A stretch of DNA of 64,000 nucleotides from Iodidimonas nitroreducens (GTDB lineage Bacteria; Pseudomonadota; Alphaproteobacteria; Sphingomonadales; Rhodothalassiaceae), in NCBI RefSeq assembly GCF_008579165.1, contig NZ_BKCN01000003.1; one strand, written 5' to 3'. Positions within the stretch are counted from its first letter, which is position 1. Each line of letters opens with the position of its first letter. Both the position numbers and the translations under genes were made by a program. This document shows positions 38,419 to 47,682 of the stretch, in pieces. The notes under the pieces are model-generated. The model was given only the letters and a program-made list of their open reading frames with translations. It did not search any database and had not been told where the DNA came from.

Positions 38419-39435
38419 TTATGGAAGGGAAGCAGCATGGCGCACCAGATCGATAGCGCGCATATTATTGATGCTGTCGGCCCCTTCTGTGGGCAGAGAC
38501 TGGCCTGCAAAAAGGGCGCGCTTCACCGCCAGTAATTGGCATTCCATCGTTGTGGGGCCGATGATTTCCCCTTCCTCGCTGCCTTCAAGGGTTTCGACGA
38601 TATAATGATGGCCGCGATCCGGGGCGAGGGGGTTTTGCACAAACAGGCGGCCTGCGCTGCCTTCGATCAGCAGATGATTGCCCCGCTCTGTTTCAGCATC
38701 CATCCGCATGGTGATGGCGCATTGGGTATCGCCACAGCTAAATTCCGCGCCCACCGCTTCATCCACGCCGTCTTTCACAATCGCTTCGGCCACCATGTTT
38801 TCCGGTTCATGCCCGGTCAGGCTTCGGCACCAATGCAGGGGATAGCAGCCCATATCCATCAAAACGCCCCCCCCCAAGGCCTGATGGCGTCGAAATTCGG
38901 ATGGGGAGTCGCTGATGGGCGTGCTGAAGGTGGCACTGATATGCTGCAACTGCCCCAATTGCCCGCTTTTGACATGCGCCAAAATCATCGAAAACAGCGG
39001 ATGATAGCGATAATGAAAGGCTTCGATCAGCCTTTTGCCGGTTTTGCGCGCAACCGCAACCATGGCGCGGGCTTCCATTTCATCAAGGGCGAAGGGCTTT
39101 TCACAGAGCACATGCTTGCCCGCCTCCATGGCCTTGATGCACCATTCGGCATGAAAAGCGGGCGGCAGGGCATTATAGACCAGATCCACCTGTGGGTGGG
39201 TGACAAGGGCAGCATAATCATCGGCCACCTCGAGGATGCCATGCTCTTCGGCAAAGGCTTCGGCCCGGCTTTTATCGCGGGCGGCGATGGCCATCAGATC
39301 AATATCGCCATGCAGCGCCGCGGGCTCAACTATGGCCCGTGGGGTGATGCGTGCGGCCCCCAAAAGCCCGATGCGCAGAATCTGCGCTGCCCAGTCTTTA
39401 TTTGGCCCGTCTTTATTCAGCGTGTCTTTATTCAT
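38419..39435 (-). CDS. Gfo/Idh/MocA-family oxidoreductase
   Basis: An NAD(P)-dependent sugar-type oxidoreductase of about 338 residues. The Rossmann motif is IGLLGAARITP, followed by VYNALPPAFHAEWCIKAMEAGKHVLCEKPFALDE, with the signature CEKP, and HYRYHPLF. The substrate is unknown. The ATG at 39435 overlaps the dipeptidase stop. The first codons contain three NKD repeats (NKDTLNKDGPNKD), which look like a small local duplication. It is last in an overlapping minus-strand run with M28 and M19 peptidases, a link that is not obvious biochemically. Confidence 0.85.
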   Translation of the reverse strand: MNKDTLNKDGPNKDWAAQILRIGLLGAARITPRAIVEPAALHGDIDLMAIAARDKSRAEAFAEEHGILEVADDYAALVTHPQVDLVYNALPPAFHAEWCIKAMEAGKHVLCEKPFALDEMEARAMVAVARKTGKRLIEAFHYRYHPLFSMILAHVKSGQLGQLQHISATFSTPISDSPSEFRRHQALGGGVLMDMGCYPLHWCRSLTGHEPENMVAEAIVKDGVDEAVGAEFSCGDTQCAITMRMDAETERGNHLLIEGSAGRLFVQNPLAPDRGHHYIVETLEGSEEGEIIGPTTMECQLLAVKRALFAGQSLPTEGADSINNMRAIDLVRHAASLP

Positions 39436-40708
39436 TGGCGGGTGCTGTGGCATCATTCTGCGCCTTGGTTGCGTGATCTTCAACTGCCCGCCACAGGCGC
39501 ATCAGATTGCCACCCATGATTTTTTCGATCCCGGCTTCATCATAGCCGCGCTGCAAAAGCCCTTTGATCAGATTGGGGTAGGCCGACACATCCTTCAGCC
39601 CCACCGGCAGGCTATCGCCTACGCCATCATAATCCGATCCAATACCCACGGCATCGATCCCGGCGATTTCAACCACATGATCGATATGATCCAGCACATG
39701 GGATAAGGTGGCAAAGGGATAGGGGTTTTCGGCGCGATAACGTGTCTCGAAAGTGGTTTCCAGCTCTGCGCTTGCCTCTTGTTCGGTTTCTTCAAGCCAG
39801 GCTTCATAGGCGGTATCGCGGCGTTTATTATAGCCATTGGCGGCTTCGGTGAGAAAGGCCGAACCGAAATTGATCATGATCACGCCCCCTTTGGCGGCCA
39901 TGGCCTTGATCATGTCATCCGCCATATTGCGCTCGAATCCCGGGGTGAAATGCCGGGCCGAGCTATGGGTGGCCAGCACCGGTGTGGCGCTTTCAGCCAT
40001 CACATCCCAAAAAGCCTGATCCGATATATGCGAGACATCGATCATGATCCCCATGCGGTTCATGGCATGGATAAGGGTTGTGCCAAATGCGGTCAGCCCA
40101 TCATGGGGGCGGGCCTCATCATAAGAGCTATCGGCGATATGGTTGGAGCGCGAATGGGCCAGGGTGATATAGCGGATGCCGCGCTTATAAAAATGATCGA
40201 GCAGATCAAGGCTGCCCGCGATAGGGGCGCCATTTTCCATGCCCAAAGGCAAAGCGATCCTGCCCGCTGCCCGGGCCGCCATCACTTCATCAGTGCTGTG
40301 GGCGATGGTGGCTTGATCGGGGGCTGTGGCTATGATCCGCTCCACCAGATCGATCATTTGATCGGCATGGGCCGTGGCTTTGCCCGGCGCCTCGAATTCA
40401 TAATCGGCAGGGGTGTAGATCGACATGAAAGCCACATCGAGCCCCCCCGCAAAAGCCCGGGGGACATCGAAATCACCATCAACCGTGGGCCGGGTCACAT
40501 CTTCATAAAGCTTATGCAGCCGATAAGGCACATCGATATGGGTATCGGCGATCAGCAATTCCTGCGCCAGTTTATCGGCACGGGCTTCAAGACTTTGCGA
40601 CCCGACGGATGCCGGATCGCTGTTTTGATCGGATGTGGTGTTTTGGGGGGCCTGATCGCACGCCGCGAGGACAAAAAGCCCGCATAAGGCAATGAGGGGG
40701 GATTTCAT
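39428..40708 (-). CDS. M19 membrane dipeptidase, lipoprotein
   Basis: Zinc dipeptidase of the renal-dipeptidase family, about 426 residues, lipid-anchored (lipobox LAACDQ in MKSPLIALCGLFVLAACDQ). Metal and active-site motifs: LIADTHIDVPYR (HxD), GMENGAPI (Glu), LAHSRSNHIADS, DVSHIS, ATHSSARH, and GIGSDYDGVGDSLP. It should cleave dipeptides or small amides in the envelope. The start overlaps the M28 stop (ATGA) and its stop overlaps the Gfo/Idh start, so all three are in one operon. The frame extends upstream to 40765 but without a lipobox-compatible start. Confidence 0.92.
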   Translation of the reverse strand: MKSPLIALCGLFVLAACDQAPQNTTSDQNSDPASVGSQSLEARADKLAQELLIADTHIDVPYRLHKLYEDVTRPTVDGDFDVPRAFAGGLDVAFMSIYTPADYEFEAPGKATAHADQMIDLVERIIATAPDQATIAHSTDEVMAARAAGRIALPLGMENGAPIAGSLDLLDHFYKRGIRYITLAHSRSNHIADSSYDEARPHDGLTAFGTTLIHAMNRMGIMIDVSHISDQAFWDVMAESATPVLATHSSARHFTPGFERNMADDMIKAMAAKGGVIMINFGSAFLTEAANGYNKRRDTAYEAWLEETEQEASAELETTFETRYRAENPYPFATLSHVLDHIDHVVEIAGIDAVGIGSDYDGVGDSLPVGLKDVSAYPNLIKGLLQRGYDEAGIEKIMGGNLMRLWRAVEDHATKAQNDATAPANE

Positions 40709-42383
40709 TGGGTGTCCTCCATATCCTGTTCGCGGATGGCGCGAAATTCCGATCCTTCCTTCCATAAGGGCCAGCGATCTCCATAAGCCAGTTGGTGGCC
40801 GATATCGTAAAACAGCAATAAATCCTCCACCGCCCCCGATAAATCCCAGTTCGGATCATATTCATCGGCGGGCTTGTGATAGGCCCGATCGATATAATCC
40901 TGCTGCTGCGCCAATCCCCATTCGCGGCCATGGGCGCGGCTATCAACCCCGCTATCGGCATAAAGAGCGGGGATACCCACCTTGGCGAGGCTGAAATGAT
41001 CGGAGCGATAAAAATAGCCATTTTGCGGGGTGGGTTCGGCAACCACAACGCGATCCTGCTTTTGGGCAGCGGCTTCCAGCATATCCTGCAGATCATTCTG
41101 CTGCCAGCCGATGAGGGTGACATCCTTCGTCGGGCCATGGATATTCAGCCCATCCATATTGATCGCGGCCACGGTTTTATGGGGGGCAAAGGCAGGACGG
41201 GCGGCATAATAAGCCGATCCCAAAAGCCCTTGTTCTTCTGCTGTTACCGCCAGAAAGGCAACGGACCTGCGGGGCGGGGTTGGGGCCTTGCTGAAGGCAT
41301 CGGCCAGCAGCATCAGCCCTGCCGTGCCCGTGGCATTATCAAGCGCCCCATTATAGATTTTATCGCCCTTCAGGTGGGATCGGTGCCCAGATGATCCCAA
41401 TGGGCCATATAGATCAGCGCTTCATCCGGCACGCTGCTGCCTTCCCGCACGGCAATCACATTATGGGATGTGGTATGGCGCACAGTGCTTTCCAGCCTCG
41501 CTGAAAAGGTGACGGGCAGGGGGGTGGCCTTGAAATCGGGGGAAAGGGCGAGCGCTTGGGCCTCATCCAATGTCAGATCACCACGTTGGAGCAAAGCCGT
41601 GGCAGCGGCCAAAGAAATCCAGGCCTCCACGGCCACCCGGCTTTGGCCCTTATCTGCTGAAACGAGGCTGAATTGCGGGCCGGACCAGCTGGATTGCACC
41701 ACATCCCATGGATAGCCTGCGGGGTCTTTTTGGTGGATCAGAATGGCGGCAGCGGCGCCCTGGCGGGCGGCTTCCTCGAATTTATAGGTCCAGCGGCCAT
41801 AATAGGTCATCGCCTTGCCATTAAAGATTGCGGGGTCGCCGCTGGCATAGCCCGGATCATTGATCAGCATCAGCACGGTTTTACCCCTAACATCGATGCC
41901 TTCATAATCATTCCAGCCATAGTCTGGCGCGTTGATGCCATAGCCCACGAAAACCACCTCCGAACCCTCGACTGTGATCTCGGGCTCTTCGCGCAAACTC
42001 CAGGCCAGAATTTGGCTGCCATAGCCCATCCCTAAGGCCTCACCCTCTTTGGTAAAGGCGGCATGAAAGCGGCCCCCTTTGGGATTGACAGTGATTTCAG
42101 CCAAGGGAACGGGCTGAACATAACTGTCGCCAAAACCCGGCTTCAGGCCAAGCGCGCGAAAATGCTGCTCCAGAAAACCGATGGTTTTTTCTTCGCCTTC
42201 GCTGGCGGGGGCCCGGCCCGCAAATTCATCGGATGCAAGGGTCGCGGTATATTGATGCAGGCTGCTGGCCATGGCGTTTTGATCAAGCGCCTGATTGCCA
42301 TTTTGGCCGCCAGTTTGATCGCCAGTTTGGTCGCAACCGGCCAGCACCAAAAGGCCCGCACCCAAAAGCCATGCTTTCAACAT
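40705..42383 (-). CDS. M28-family metallopeptidase, lipoprotein (paralogue), frameshifted near 41377
   Basis: About 559 residues when repaired and clearly paralogous to the gene at 17767: both share GYGINAP-YGWNDYEGID, MTYYGRWTYK and GYPW/AYPW segments. The lipobox is VLAGCDQT. Catalytic-domain ligands: YMAHWDHLG, YNGALDNATG, VTAEEQGLLG, INMDGLN and RSDHFSLAKVGIPALY. The break falls between LGTDP and LKGDKIYNGA; one missing C at 41376-41378 gives LGTDPHLKGD. It heads an operon with an M19 dipeptidase and a Gfo/Idh enzyme, suggesting stepwise peptide digestion in the envelope. Confidence 0.87.
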
Positions 42384-42696
42384 TTCTCGTTCCTGCGTGA
42401 TGATTAAAACTTATTGAGAGGTTTGCAGGCGGATGCGCCAAGGTCAAGCGGCCATTGTGATCTCATTCACGTGCCCAGCCTTATGGCCTGCATGAATTGC
42501 TTATAATGAAATGCTGGAAACGCCGCTTATTTTATGCCTTAATCTTTCCAAATGATCAAAAAAAATGAAGCTTTCGATCAAAGTTGCACCGGGGTGGGAA
42601 GGGGCTACCCACAAGGAAAGACAGGGCGGTTTTATCATTGTATAAAGGCGCAGGAAATCAGGGCCGCACAGCGGTTTAACAAAAATGGAGTGTGCT
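42384..42696. other. Divergent intergenic region, M28 operon / alanine dehydrogenase
   Basis: 313 bases without a convincing gene. It holds TATAAT (42502-42507), a possible -10 element for alanine dehydrogenase without a clear -35, and CACGTG near 42468. No regulator gene of the Lrp type is adjacent. Confidence 0.4.
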
Positions 42697-43815
42697 ATGC
42701 TTGTGGGTGTTCCCAAGGAAATCAAGAATCTTGAATTTCGTGTCGGTTTGACGCCGTCCAGCGTGCGCGAACTGATTTCCCATGGCCATCAGGTCATCGT
42801 GCAGAAATCCGCCGGGCATGAGATTGATCTGGGCGACGCGCTTTATCAGGCGGCAGGGGCCGAAATCGTTGATAGCGCGCAAGAAATCTTTGCCCGTGCC
42901 GATATGATCGTGAAGGTAAAGGAACCGCAGGCAGCGGAATTGAAAATGCTGCGGGAAGGCCAGATTTTGTTCACTTATCTGCATCTGGCGCCCGATCCCG
43001 ATCAAACCCGTGGCCTGCTCGATTCCGGCGCCATCGCGATTGCCTATGAAACGGTGACCGATGCCCGGGGCGGCTTGCCCCTGCTGGCCCCGATGAGCGA
43101 AGTGGCGGGCCGGATGTCCATTCAGGCGGGTGCCCATTGTCTTGAGATGCGTCAGGGTGGCCGTGGGATGCTGCTGGGCGGGGTGCCCGGCGTGCCTTCG
43201 GCCAATGTGGTGATCATCGGCGGCGGTGTGGTGGGCACCAATGCGGCGCGGATGGCCATGGGGATGGAAGCCCATGTGACCGTGCTGGATAAGTCCATTC
43301 GCCGCCTGCAGGAACTGGATTTCCAGTTCGGCTCGAAATTGAATACCGTTTTTTCCACCGTTGATGCGGTGGAAGAACATGTGCTGGGGGCTGATCTGGT
43401 GGTGGGGGCCGTGCTGGTGCCCGGTGCTGCGGCGCCTAAAATCGTCAGCCGCGAAATGGTCTCGCGCATGAAGCGCGGCTCGGTGCTGGTGGATGTGGCC
43501 ATCGATCAGGGCGGCTGTTTTGCCACATCCCGGGCCACCACCCATAATGATCCCATCTATCTGGTCGATGATGTGGTGCATTATTGCGTGGCCAATATGC
43601 CGGGTGGGGTGGCGCGCACATCCACTTTTGCCCTCAATAATGTGACCTTGCCTTTTGCTCTCGCTTTGGCAGACAAGGGCTATAAAAAAGCCCTGAGCGA
43701 TGATCCCCATCTGCGCAATGGGCTGAATGTGCATCGCGGTCATCTTACTTATGAAGCGGTGGCACAGGATCTGGGTGTTGATTATGTGTCTGCCGAAAAG
43801 GCCTTGGGGGCCTGA
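42697..43815 (+). CDS. ald: Alanine dehydrogenase
   Basis: NAD-dependent enzyme that interconverts L-alanine with pyruvate and ammonium. The 372-residue protein starts with MLVGVPKEIKNLEFRVGLTP, has VKVKEPQ (substrate-binding Lys), HLAPD, SEVAGRMSIQAGAHCLE, the dinucleotide site VVIIGGGVVGTNAARMA and DVAIDQGGCFATSRATTHNDPIYLVDDVVHYCVANMPG. The ATG at 42697 is preferred to that at 42685 because GGAG lies six bases upstream and family members begin here. An asparaginase gene follows 37 bases on, so the pair probably supports use of amino-acid carbon and nitrogen. Confidence 0.95.
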   Translation: MLVGVPKEIKNLEFRVGLTPSSVRELISHGHQVIVQKSAGHEIDLGDALYQAAGAEIVDSAQEIFARADMIVKVKEPQAAELKMLREGQILFTYLHLAPDPDQTRGLLDSGAIAIAYETVTDARGGLPLLAPMSEVAGRMSIQAGAHCLEMRQGGRGMLLGGVPGVPSANVVIIGGGVVGTNAARMAMGMEAHVTVLDKSIRRLQELDFQFGSKLNTVFSTVDAVEEHVLGADLVVGAVLVPGAAAPKIVSREMVSRMKRGSVLVDVAIDQGGCFATSRATTHNDPIYLVDDVVHYCVANMPGGVARTSTFALNNVTLPFALALADKGYKKALSDDPHLRNGLNVHRGHLTYEAVAQDLGVDYVSAEKALGA

Positions 43816-43852
43816 TCGGTTTGGCGCCCTTTCTATGAATATGGGATAAGGG

Positions 43853-44854
43853 ATGGCAAAGCCGCAGATTGCCCTGTTCACCATGGGTGGCACGATTGCC
43901 ATGACCAATGGTCCGGATGGCGGGGCGGTGCCCAGCCTTGATGGGGCGTCGCTGATTGCGGCGGTCCCCGCCCTTGGCGATCTGGCGGATATTTCCATCA
44001 CCGAACTGGCGCGGCTGGGCAGTGCCAATATCGGCTTGCCGCAGATCATCCATCTGGCCCGCCTTGTCAAAAAAGCGGTGGCCGATGGCATCGATGGCAT
44101 TGTGGTGACCCAGGGCACCGATAGCCTTGCCTATAGCGCCTTTGCCTTATCAATGCTGATCAATGTGCCGGTACCGGTGATCTTTACCGGGGCCATGCGG
44201 CATCCCGCCATGCCATCGGCAGATGGGCCAGCCAATCTTCTGGCAGCCATGCGGGCGGCCTGTTCCCCGCAATTGCGCGGCTTTGATGTGCTTTTATGCA
44301 TGAATGATGAACTGCATAGCGCGGTTTTTGCCCAAAAAACCCATATGAGCAATCTGGCGGCTTTTCAATCGCCGGGTGCAGGCCCTGTGGCCTGCCATAG
44401 TGAGGGGCGCATTCATGTGCTGGCCCGGCCTGTGGCTTTTGCAAAGCCTGATATGGGCGATGATCTCAGTGCCGACCAGTTGCCCGCTGTGGCGCTGCAC
44501 ATGATTGCTTATGGCAGCACGGGGGCGGATTTGATTTGGTCCAAAAATATATCCGGGTTGGTGATCGCGGGCTTTGGCGGTGGCCATGTGCCGGAATCGA
44601 TGGTTGATAATCTGGCTGATCTTGCCGCCACCATGCCGGTAATTCTGGCCAGCCAATCAGGCACCGGGCGGGTGCTCGAATCAACCTATGGCTATCGTGG
44701 CGCTGAAATCGATCTTATTGCGCGGGGGCTGATACCATCTGGCTTTTTCTGTCCGCAAAAGGCTTTTATTCTTCTGAAAATTCTTCTCGCCAAAAAGGCT
44801 AAAATTGAAGGGATTCGGGCCATTTTCCAGCAGCGTCCAGCTTTGGCTGGGTGA
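43853..44854 (+). CDS. Asparaginase
   Basis: Hydrolyses asparagine to aspartate and ammonia; 333 residues with no signal peptide, so probably cytoplasmic. The first catalytic threonine is in ALFTMGGTIAM, the second with its aspartate in VVTQGTDSLAY, and the conserved block IFTGAMRHPAMPSADGPANL is present. The C-terminal half has GFGGGHVP and ILASQSGTGRV. The family's usual HGTDT is here QGTDS, a conservative change. The last ~40 residues are rich in Lys and Leu. Follows ald closely. Confidence 0.88.
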   Translation: MAKPQIALFTMGGTIAMTNGPDGGAVPSLDGASLIAAVPALGDLADISITELARLGSANIGLPQIIHLARLVKKAVADGIDGIVVTQGTDSLAYSAFALSMLINVPVPVIFTGAMRHPAMPSADGPANLLAAMRAACSPQLRGFDVLLCMNDELHSAVFAQKTHMSNLAAFQSPGAGPVACHSEGRIHVLARPVAFAKPDMGDDLSADQLPAVALHMIAYGSTGADLIWSKNISGLVIAGFGGGHVPESMVDNLADLAATMPVILASQSGTGRVLESTYGYRGAEIDLIARGLIPSGFFCPQKAFILLKILLAKKAKIEGIRAIFQQRPALAG

Positions 44855-44977
44855 AAATGCTAACACTTTGTTTATTCCTCGCCGCTAACTTCAATCAATA
44901 GGGTTCAAAAGACCAACGCCTAGAAATAAAGTGTCATAAGATTGAAAATGCTCATTCGTCTGGTCGCATCATTGCAA

Positions 44978-44993
44978 AGTCCTTTAAAGGACT
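44978..44993. promoter_or_regulatory. 16-bp palindrome covering the EAL gene ribosome site
   Basis: AGTCCTTTAAAGGACT is a perfect palindrome containing the Shine-Dalgarno AAAGGA, five bases before the ATG at 44998. As RNA it can fold into a hairpin that hides the ribosome site; as DNA it could be an operator. Confidence 0.6.
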
Positions 44994-44997
44994 ATTC

Positions 44998-46050
44998 ATG
45001 AGCATGTCTGTTTTCAAGACAGATCTGCCCGAAGCCAGACCCGGTTTGGTGCGCGCTTTGCTATGGGCCAGCAACCCGGATGAAGCCATGATCTTGTCTC
45101 GGGAATTGCGGGCCAAGGGTTTTACCAGCTTTGCCACTGATGCCCAAAGCGTGGTGGGGGTTTTTGCCAATGATGTGGCGCTTTTGGCTCATGTTTTGGG
45201 GGAACGCCTCGATCTGGAACAAAGGCAGACAACCAAGGCCCTTGTTTTGAATGGTAAGGCCCCGGTTTTATCGGATTTTGCCAATATCCAGACGGTTGAG
45301 CATTTCGTTCATCATCATTCTTCGCGTTGGCTTGTGAAAATGCTCGATGATCGGCGGTTTAAAAGCCAGGTGCAGCCGATTGTCGAGGTGAATGGCCGGG
45401 CGGTGATGGGCTATGAATTTCTGTTTCGCGGTCTGCGCGATGATGGCACCATGGTGCCACCCGTGGAAATGTTCACGGCCGCGCGCGAGCCGAATTTGTC
45501 GGCGCGTCTTGATGCGGCAGCCCGTGATTGCGCCGTGCGCACGGCGGCACGCTTTGGAATACCGGAAAAATTGTTTATCAATGTTTTGCCCACCAGCGTT
45601 TCTTTGGGCCAATCGGCCTTTACCGATACCCTTGATCTGATCGAGGCAGCGCAGATCCCCCCCAGCCAGGTGGTTTTTGAAATTGTTGAAAGCGAAGCGG
45701 TGGCCGATATTTCGCTGCTTTCGCGGATGATCAATTTTTGCCGCAATGCGGGCTATTCCATTGCCCTTGATGATTTTGGCAGCGGGTTCAATAATCTGAC
45801 CATGCTGATCGGCCTTAATCCCGATTATATCAAGCTGGATAAAAGCCTGATCTCGCGGATCAGCGATGAACCGCCGATCTGGAATCTGGTGGCCAATATG
45901 ATTGATGCGGCCAAACAATCTTCAGTTCAGGTGATCGCCGAAGGGGTGGAAGACGAGCGCACCGCGCGGCTTTTAAGCGCCTTGGGTGCTGATTATATGC
46001 AAGGTTATCTGCTGGGCCGCCCCGAAGACCGCCCCAAATTGCTGGATTGA
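44998..46050 (+). CDS. EAL-domain protein, predicted c-di-GMP phosphodiesterase
   Basis: 350 residues. The first ~115 form an unrecognised N-terminal domain (ALLWASNPDEAMILSRELRAKGF resembles a receiver-like fold without a clear phosphorylation site). The EAL domain follows: GYEFLFRG (the signature as EFL, keeping the glutamate), FINVLPTSV, FEIVESEAV, SIALDDFGSGFNNL, DYIKLDKSLI, QVIAEGVED and MQGYLLGRP. The metal and catalytic residues look intact, so activity is plausible. No GGDEF domain. A perfect palindrome covers its ribosome site. Confidence 0.88.
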   Translation: MSMSVFKTDLPEARPGLVRALLWASNPDEAMILSRELRAKGFTSFATDAQSVVGVFANDVALLAHVLGERLDLEQRQTTKALVLNGKAPVLSDFANIQTVEHFVHHHSSRWLVKMLDDRRFKSQVQPIVEVNGRAVMGYEFLFRGLRDDGTMVPPVEMFTAAREPNLSARLDAAARDCAVRTAARFGIPEKLFINVLPTSVSLGQSAFTDTLDLIEAAQIPPSQVVFEIVESEAVADISLLSRMINFCRNAGYSIALDDFGSGFNNLTMLIGLNPDYIKLDKSLISRISDEPPIWNLVANMIDAAKQSSVQVIAEGVEDERTARLLSALGADYMQGYLLGRPEDRPKLLD

Positions 46051-46071
46051 GGCGGCCTTTGAAGTCGGTTT

Positions 46072-47664
46072 TCAGGGAGCCTTATGCGCTGTGCTCGCAT
46101 GATCCATAATGTGATAGATCACATTCTGTTCCAACACGCCGCCCGCCAGATGCGCCCAGGGGCCGGTGGCAAATAAAGCCACATCCTCGCCCGCATGGGT
46201 TTCCGATGGTAAGGGCACCAGCGCCTGCTGCTGATAGCCGGGGGCTTTTGTGTCATGCTCTGCTGGATCGGGGCGCTCTCCCTTGATGGCGCCGGGGCCA
46301 TTCCCATAGCCCAAAGTGGTATAGGCCTTGCCGTCCGCGGCCAGGGCCGGTTCATGGGATGGGCTGCCATCTTTGGCTGGCGGCGATACCAGCCCCAAAA
46401 TGGGATTGCCGCGCGCCGGATAGCCCGCCATGGTGAAAACATGGCTGTGATCGGCGGTGACAAGGATCAGCGTTTCATTGATATCCACCTTATCCAAAGC
46501 GGTTGCCACGGCCCGGGCAAAGGCCTGCCCATCTTGCAAGGCATTGAAGGCATTGCCGCCATGATGGGCATGATCGATCCGCCCGCCTTCCACCATCAGA
46601 AAATAGCCCTTGTCGTTTTTCCTGAGCATATCGATGGCGATGCCGGTCATGTCGGCCAAGGATGGCTCGCCCGGCCCGGTTCCTTGCTCCAAATCCTTGG
46701 CTCTTTGGGAGTCAAATTTCATGTGCGAAGGCTCAAACAGCCCGAGCAGATGATCGGTTTTTGCAAGATCAAGGGCGCTGAGTTGATCAAGCGATGTGAC
46801 AAAAGCCGCGCGATCATGGCGCTGCAGCCATTCCTGGGTGAGATCGCGACCATCGGCGCGATTGCCGCTGCGATCAGGATATTCGGGGTCTTTTGTTTCT
46901 TTGGGAAGGAACTGCCCGCGCCCGCCGCCCATGGCAACCGTTAGCCCCTTGCCATTTTTTGGGCCAAAATCGAGGAGTTGGGTGGCGATATCCTTGCAGC
47001 CTGCGGCTTTGGCTTCGGCGGGTATGTCGGTATCATCTTCCCAATCCCGCGAAGGGCTATGGGCATAGACGGTCGCCGGTGTGGCATGGGTCAGCCGGGC
47101 AGTGGTGACAACGCCAATGGATTGGCCCGCCTGCGCGGCCTTTTCGGCAAAGCTTGATCTTTGGCCCGATGGCCAATCACCGCAATGGCCCACGGGATGC
47201 CGGGCTGCCATATTGATCACGCCGATATTGGTTTTCACCCCGGTCATCATCGCCGATGCGGTGCCTGCGGAATCGGCCACCTGTGCATTATGATTATAGG
47301 TTTTAATGAGCGCGCTATGGGGGAAGCGTTCATAGGGCATGATATTTTCTTCACCGCTTTCGCCGCGTGATTGCCCATCATAAATGCGCATGGCGGTGAG
47401 GGTGGAAATACCCATGCCATCACCAATGAACAGGATGATGTTTTTGGCCCGGTTTTCGTTTTTCTGCACCGTCAGGCGCTGTTCGATGGCGGATTTGCCC
47501 GCCACCCACCAGGGGTCTGCGCTGAGATCGGTGCTGGGATTGGGGGCCGTATTCTGGGCCTGTGCCGGGTTTATGGCCAAAAGTGCGATGAGCGCAAGGG
47601 CGAAGGCGCCGCCTGTGTAGCATTTGGACTGTGTGAGCCGGGGGCGATGATCTGTCATATTCAT
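46072..47664 (-). CDS. Alkaline phosphatase
   Basis: Exported phosphomonoesterase of about 530 residues. Signal peptide to NPAQAQ, then IILFIGDGMGISTLTA (first metal Asp), the nucleophile serine in QVADSAGTASAMMTG, and the metal ligands in FLMVEGGRIDHAHHGG and LVTADHSHVFTMAGY. It contains an insert rich in Gly and Pro late in the sequence. It would release phosphate from organic phosphates in the periplasm. The serine-hydrolase-like gene lies 18 bases upstream in the same direction, so they are probably co-transcribed. No Pho box was recognised. Confidence 0.93.
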   Translation of the reverse strand: MNMTDHRPRLTQSKCYTGGAFALALIALLAINPAQAQNTAPNPSTDLSADPWWVAGKSAIEQRLTVQKNENRAKNIILFIGDGMGISTLTAMRIYDGQSRGESGEENIMPYERFPHSALIKTYNHNAQVADSAGTASAMMTGVKTNIGVINMAARHPVGHCGDWPSGQRSSFAEKAAQAGQSIGVVTTARLTHATPATVYAHSPSRDWEDDTDIPAEAKAAGCKDIATQLLDFGPKNGKGLTVAMGGGRGQFLPKETKDPEYPDRSGNRADGRDLTQEWLQRHDRAAFVTSLDQLSALDLAKTDHLLGLFEPSHMKFDSQRAKDLEQGTGPGEPSLADMTGIAIDMLRKNDKGYFLMVEGGRIDHAHHGGNAFNALQDGQAFARAVATALDKVDINETLILVTADHSHVFTMAGYPARGNPILGLVSPPAKDGSPSHEPALAADGKAYTTLGYGNGPGAIKGERPDPAEHDTKAPGYQQQALVPLPSETHAGEDVALFATGPWAHLAGGVLEQNVIYHIMDHASTAHKAP

Positions 47665-47682
47665 GATCCGCTTGTGGTCAGG

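Noticed and set aside
38536..39519. A 327-codon plus-strand frame opposite the Gfo/Idh oxidoreductase
   Set aside because: Composition is that of a shadow frame and the opposite strand encodes a conserved CEKP-type enzyme.
42676..44118. A 480-codon open frame on the minus strand opposite alanine dehydrogenase
   Set aside because: It lies antisense to a clear gene, is His/Ile/Arg-rich without family likeness, and reflects the high-GC codon pattern of the real gene.
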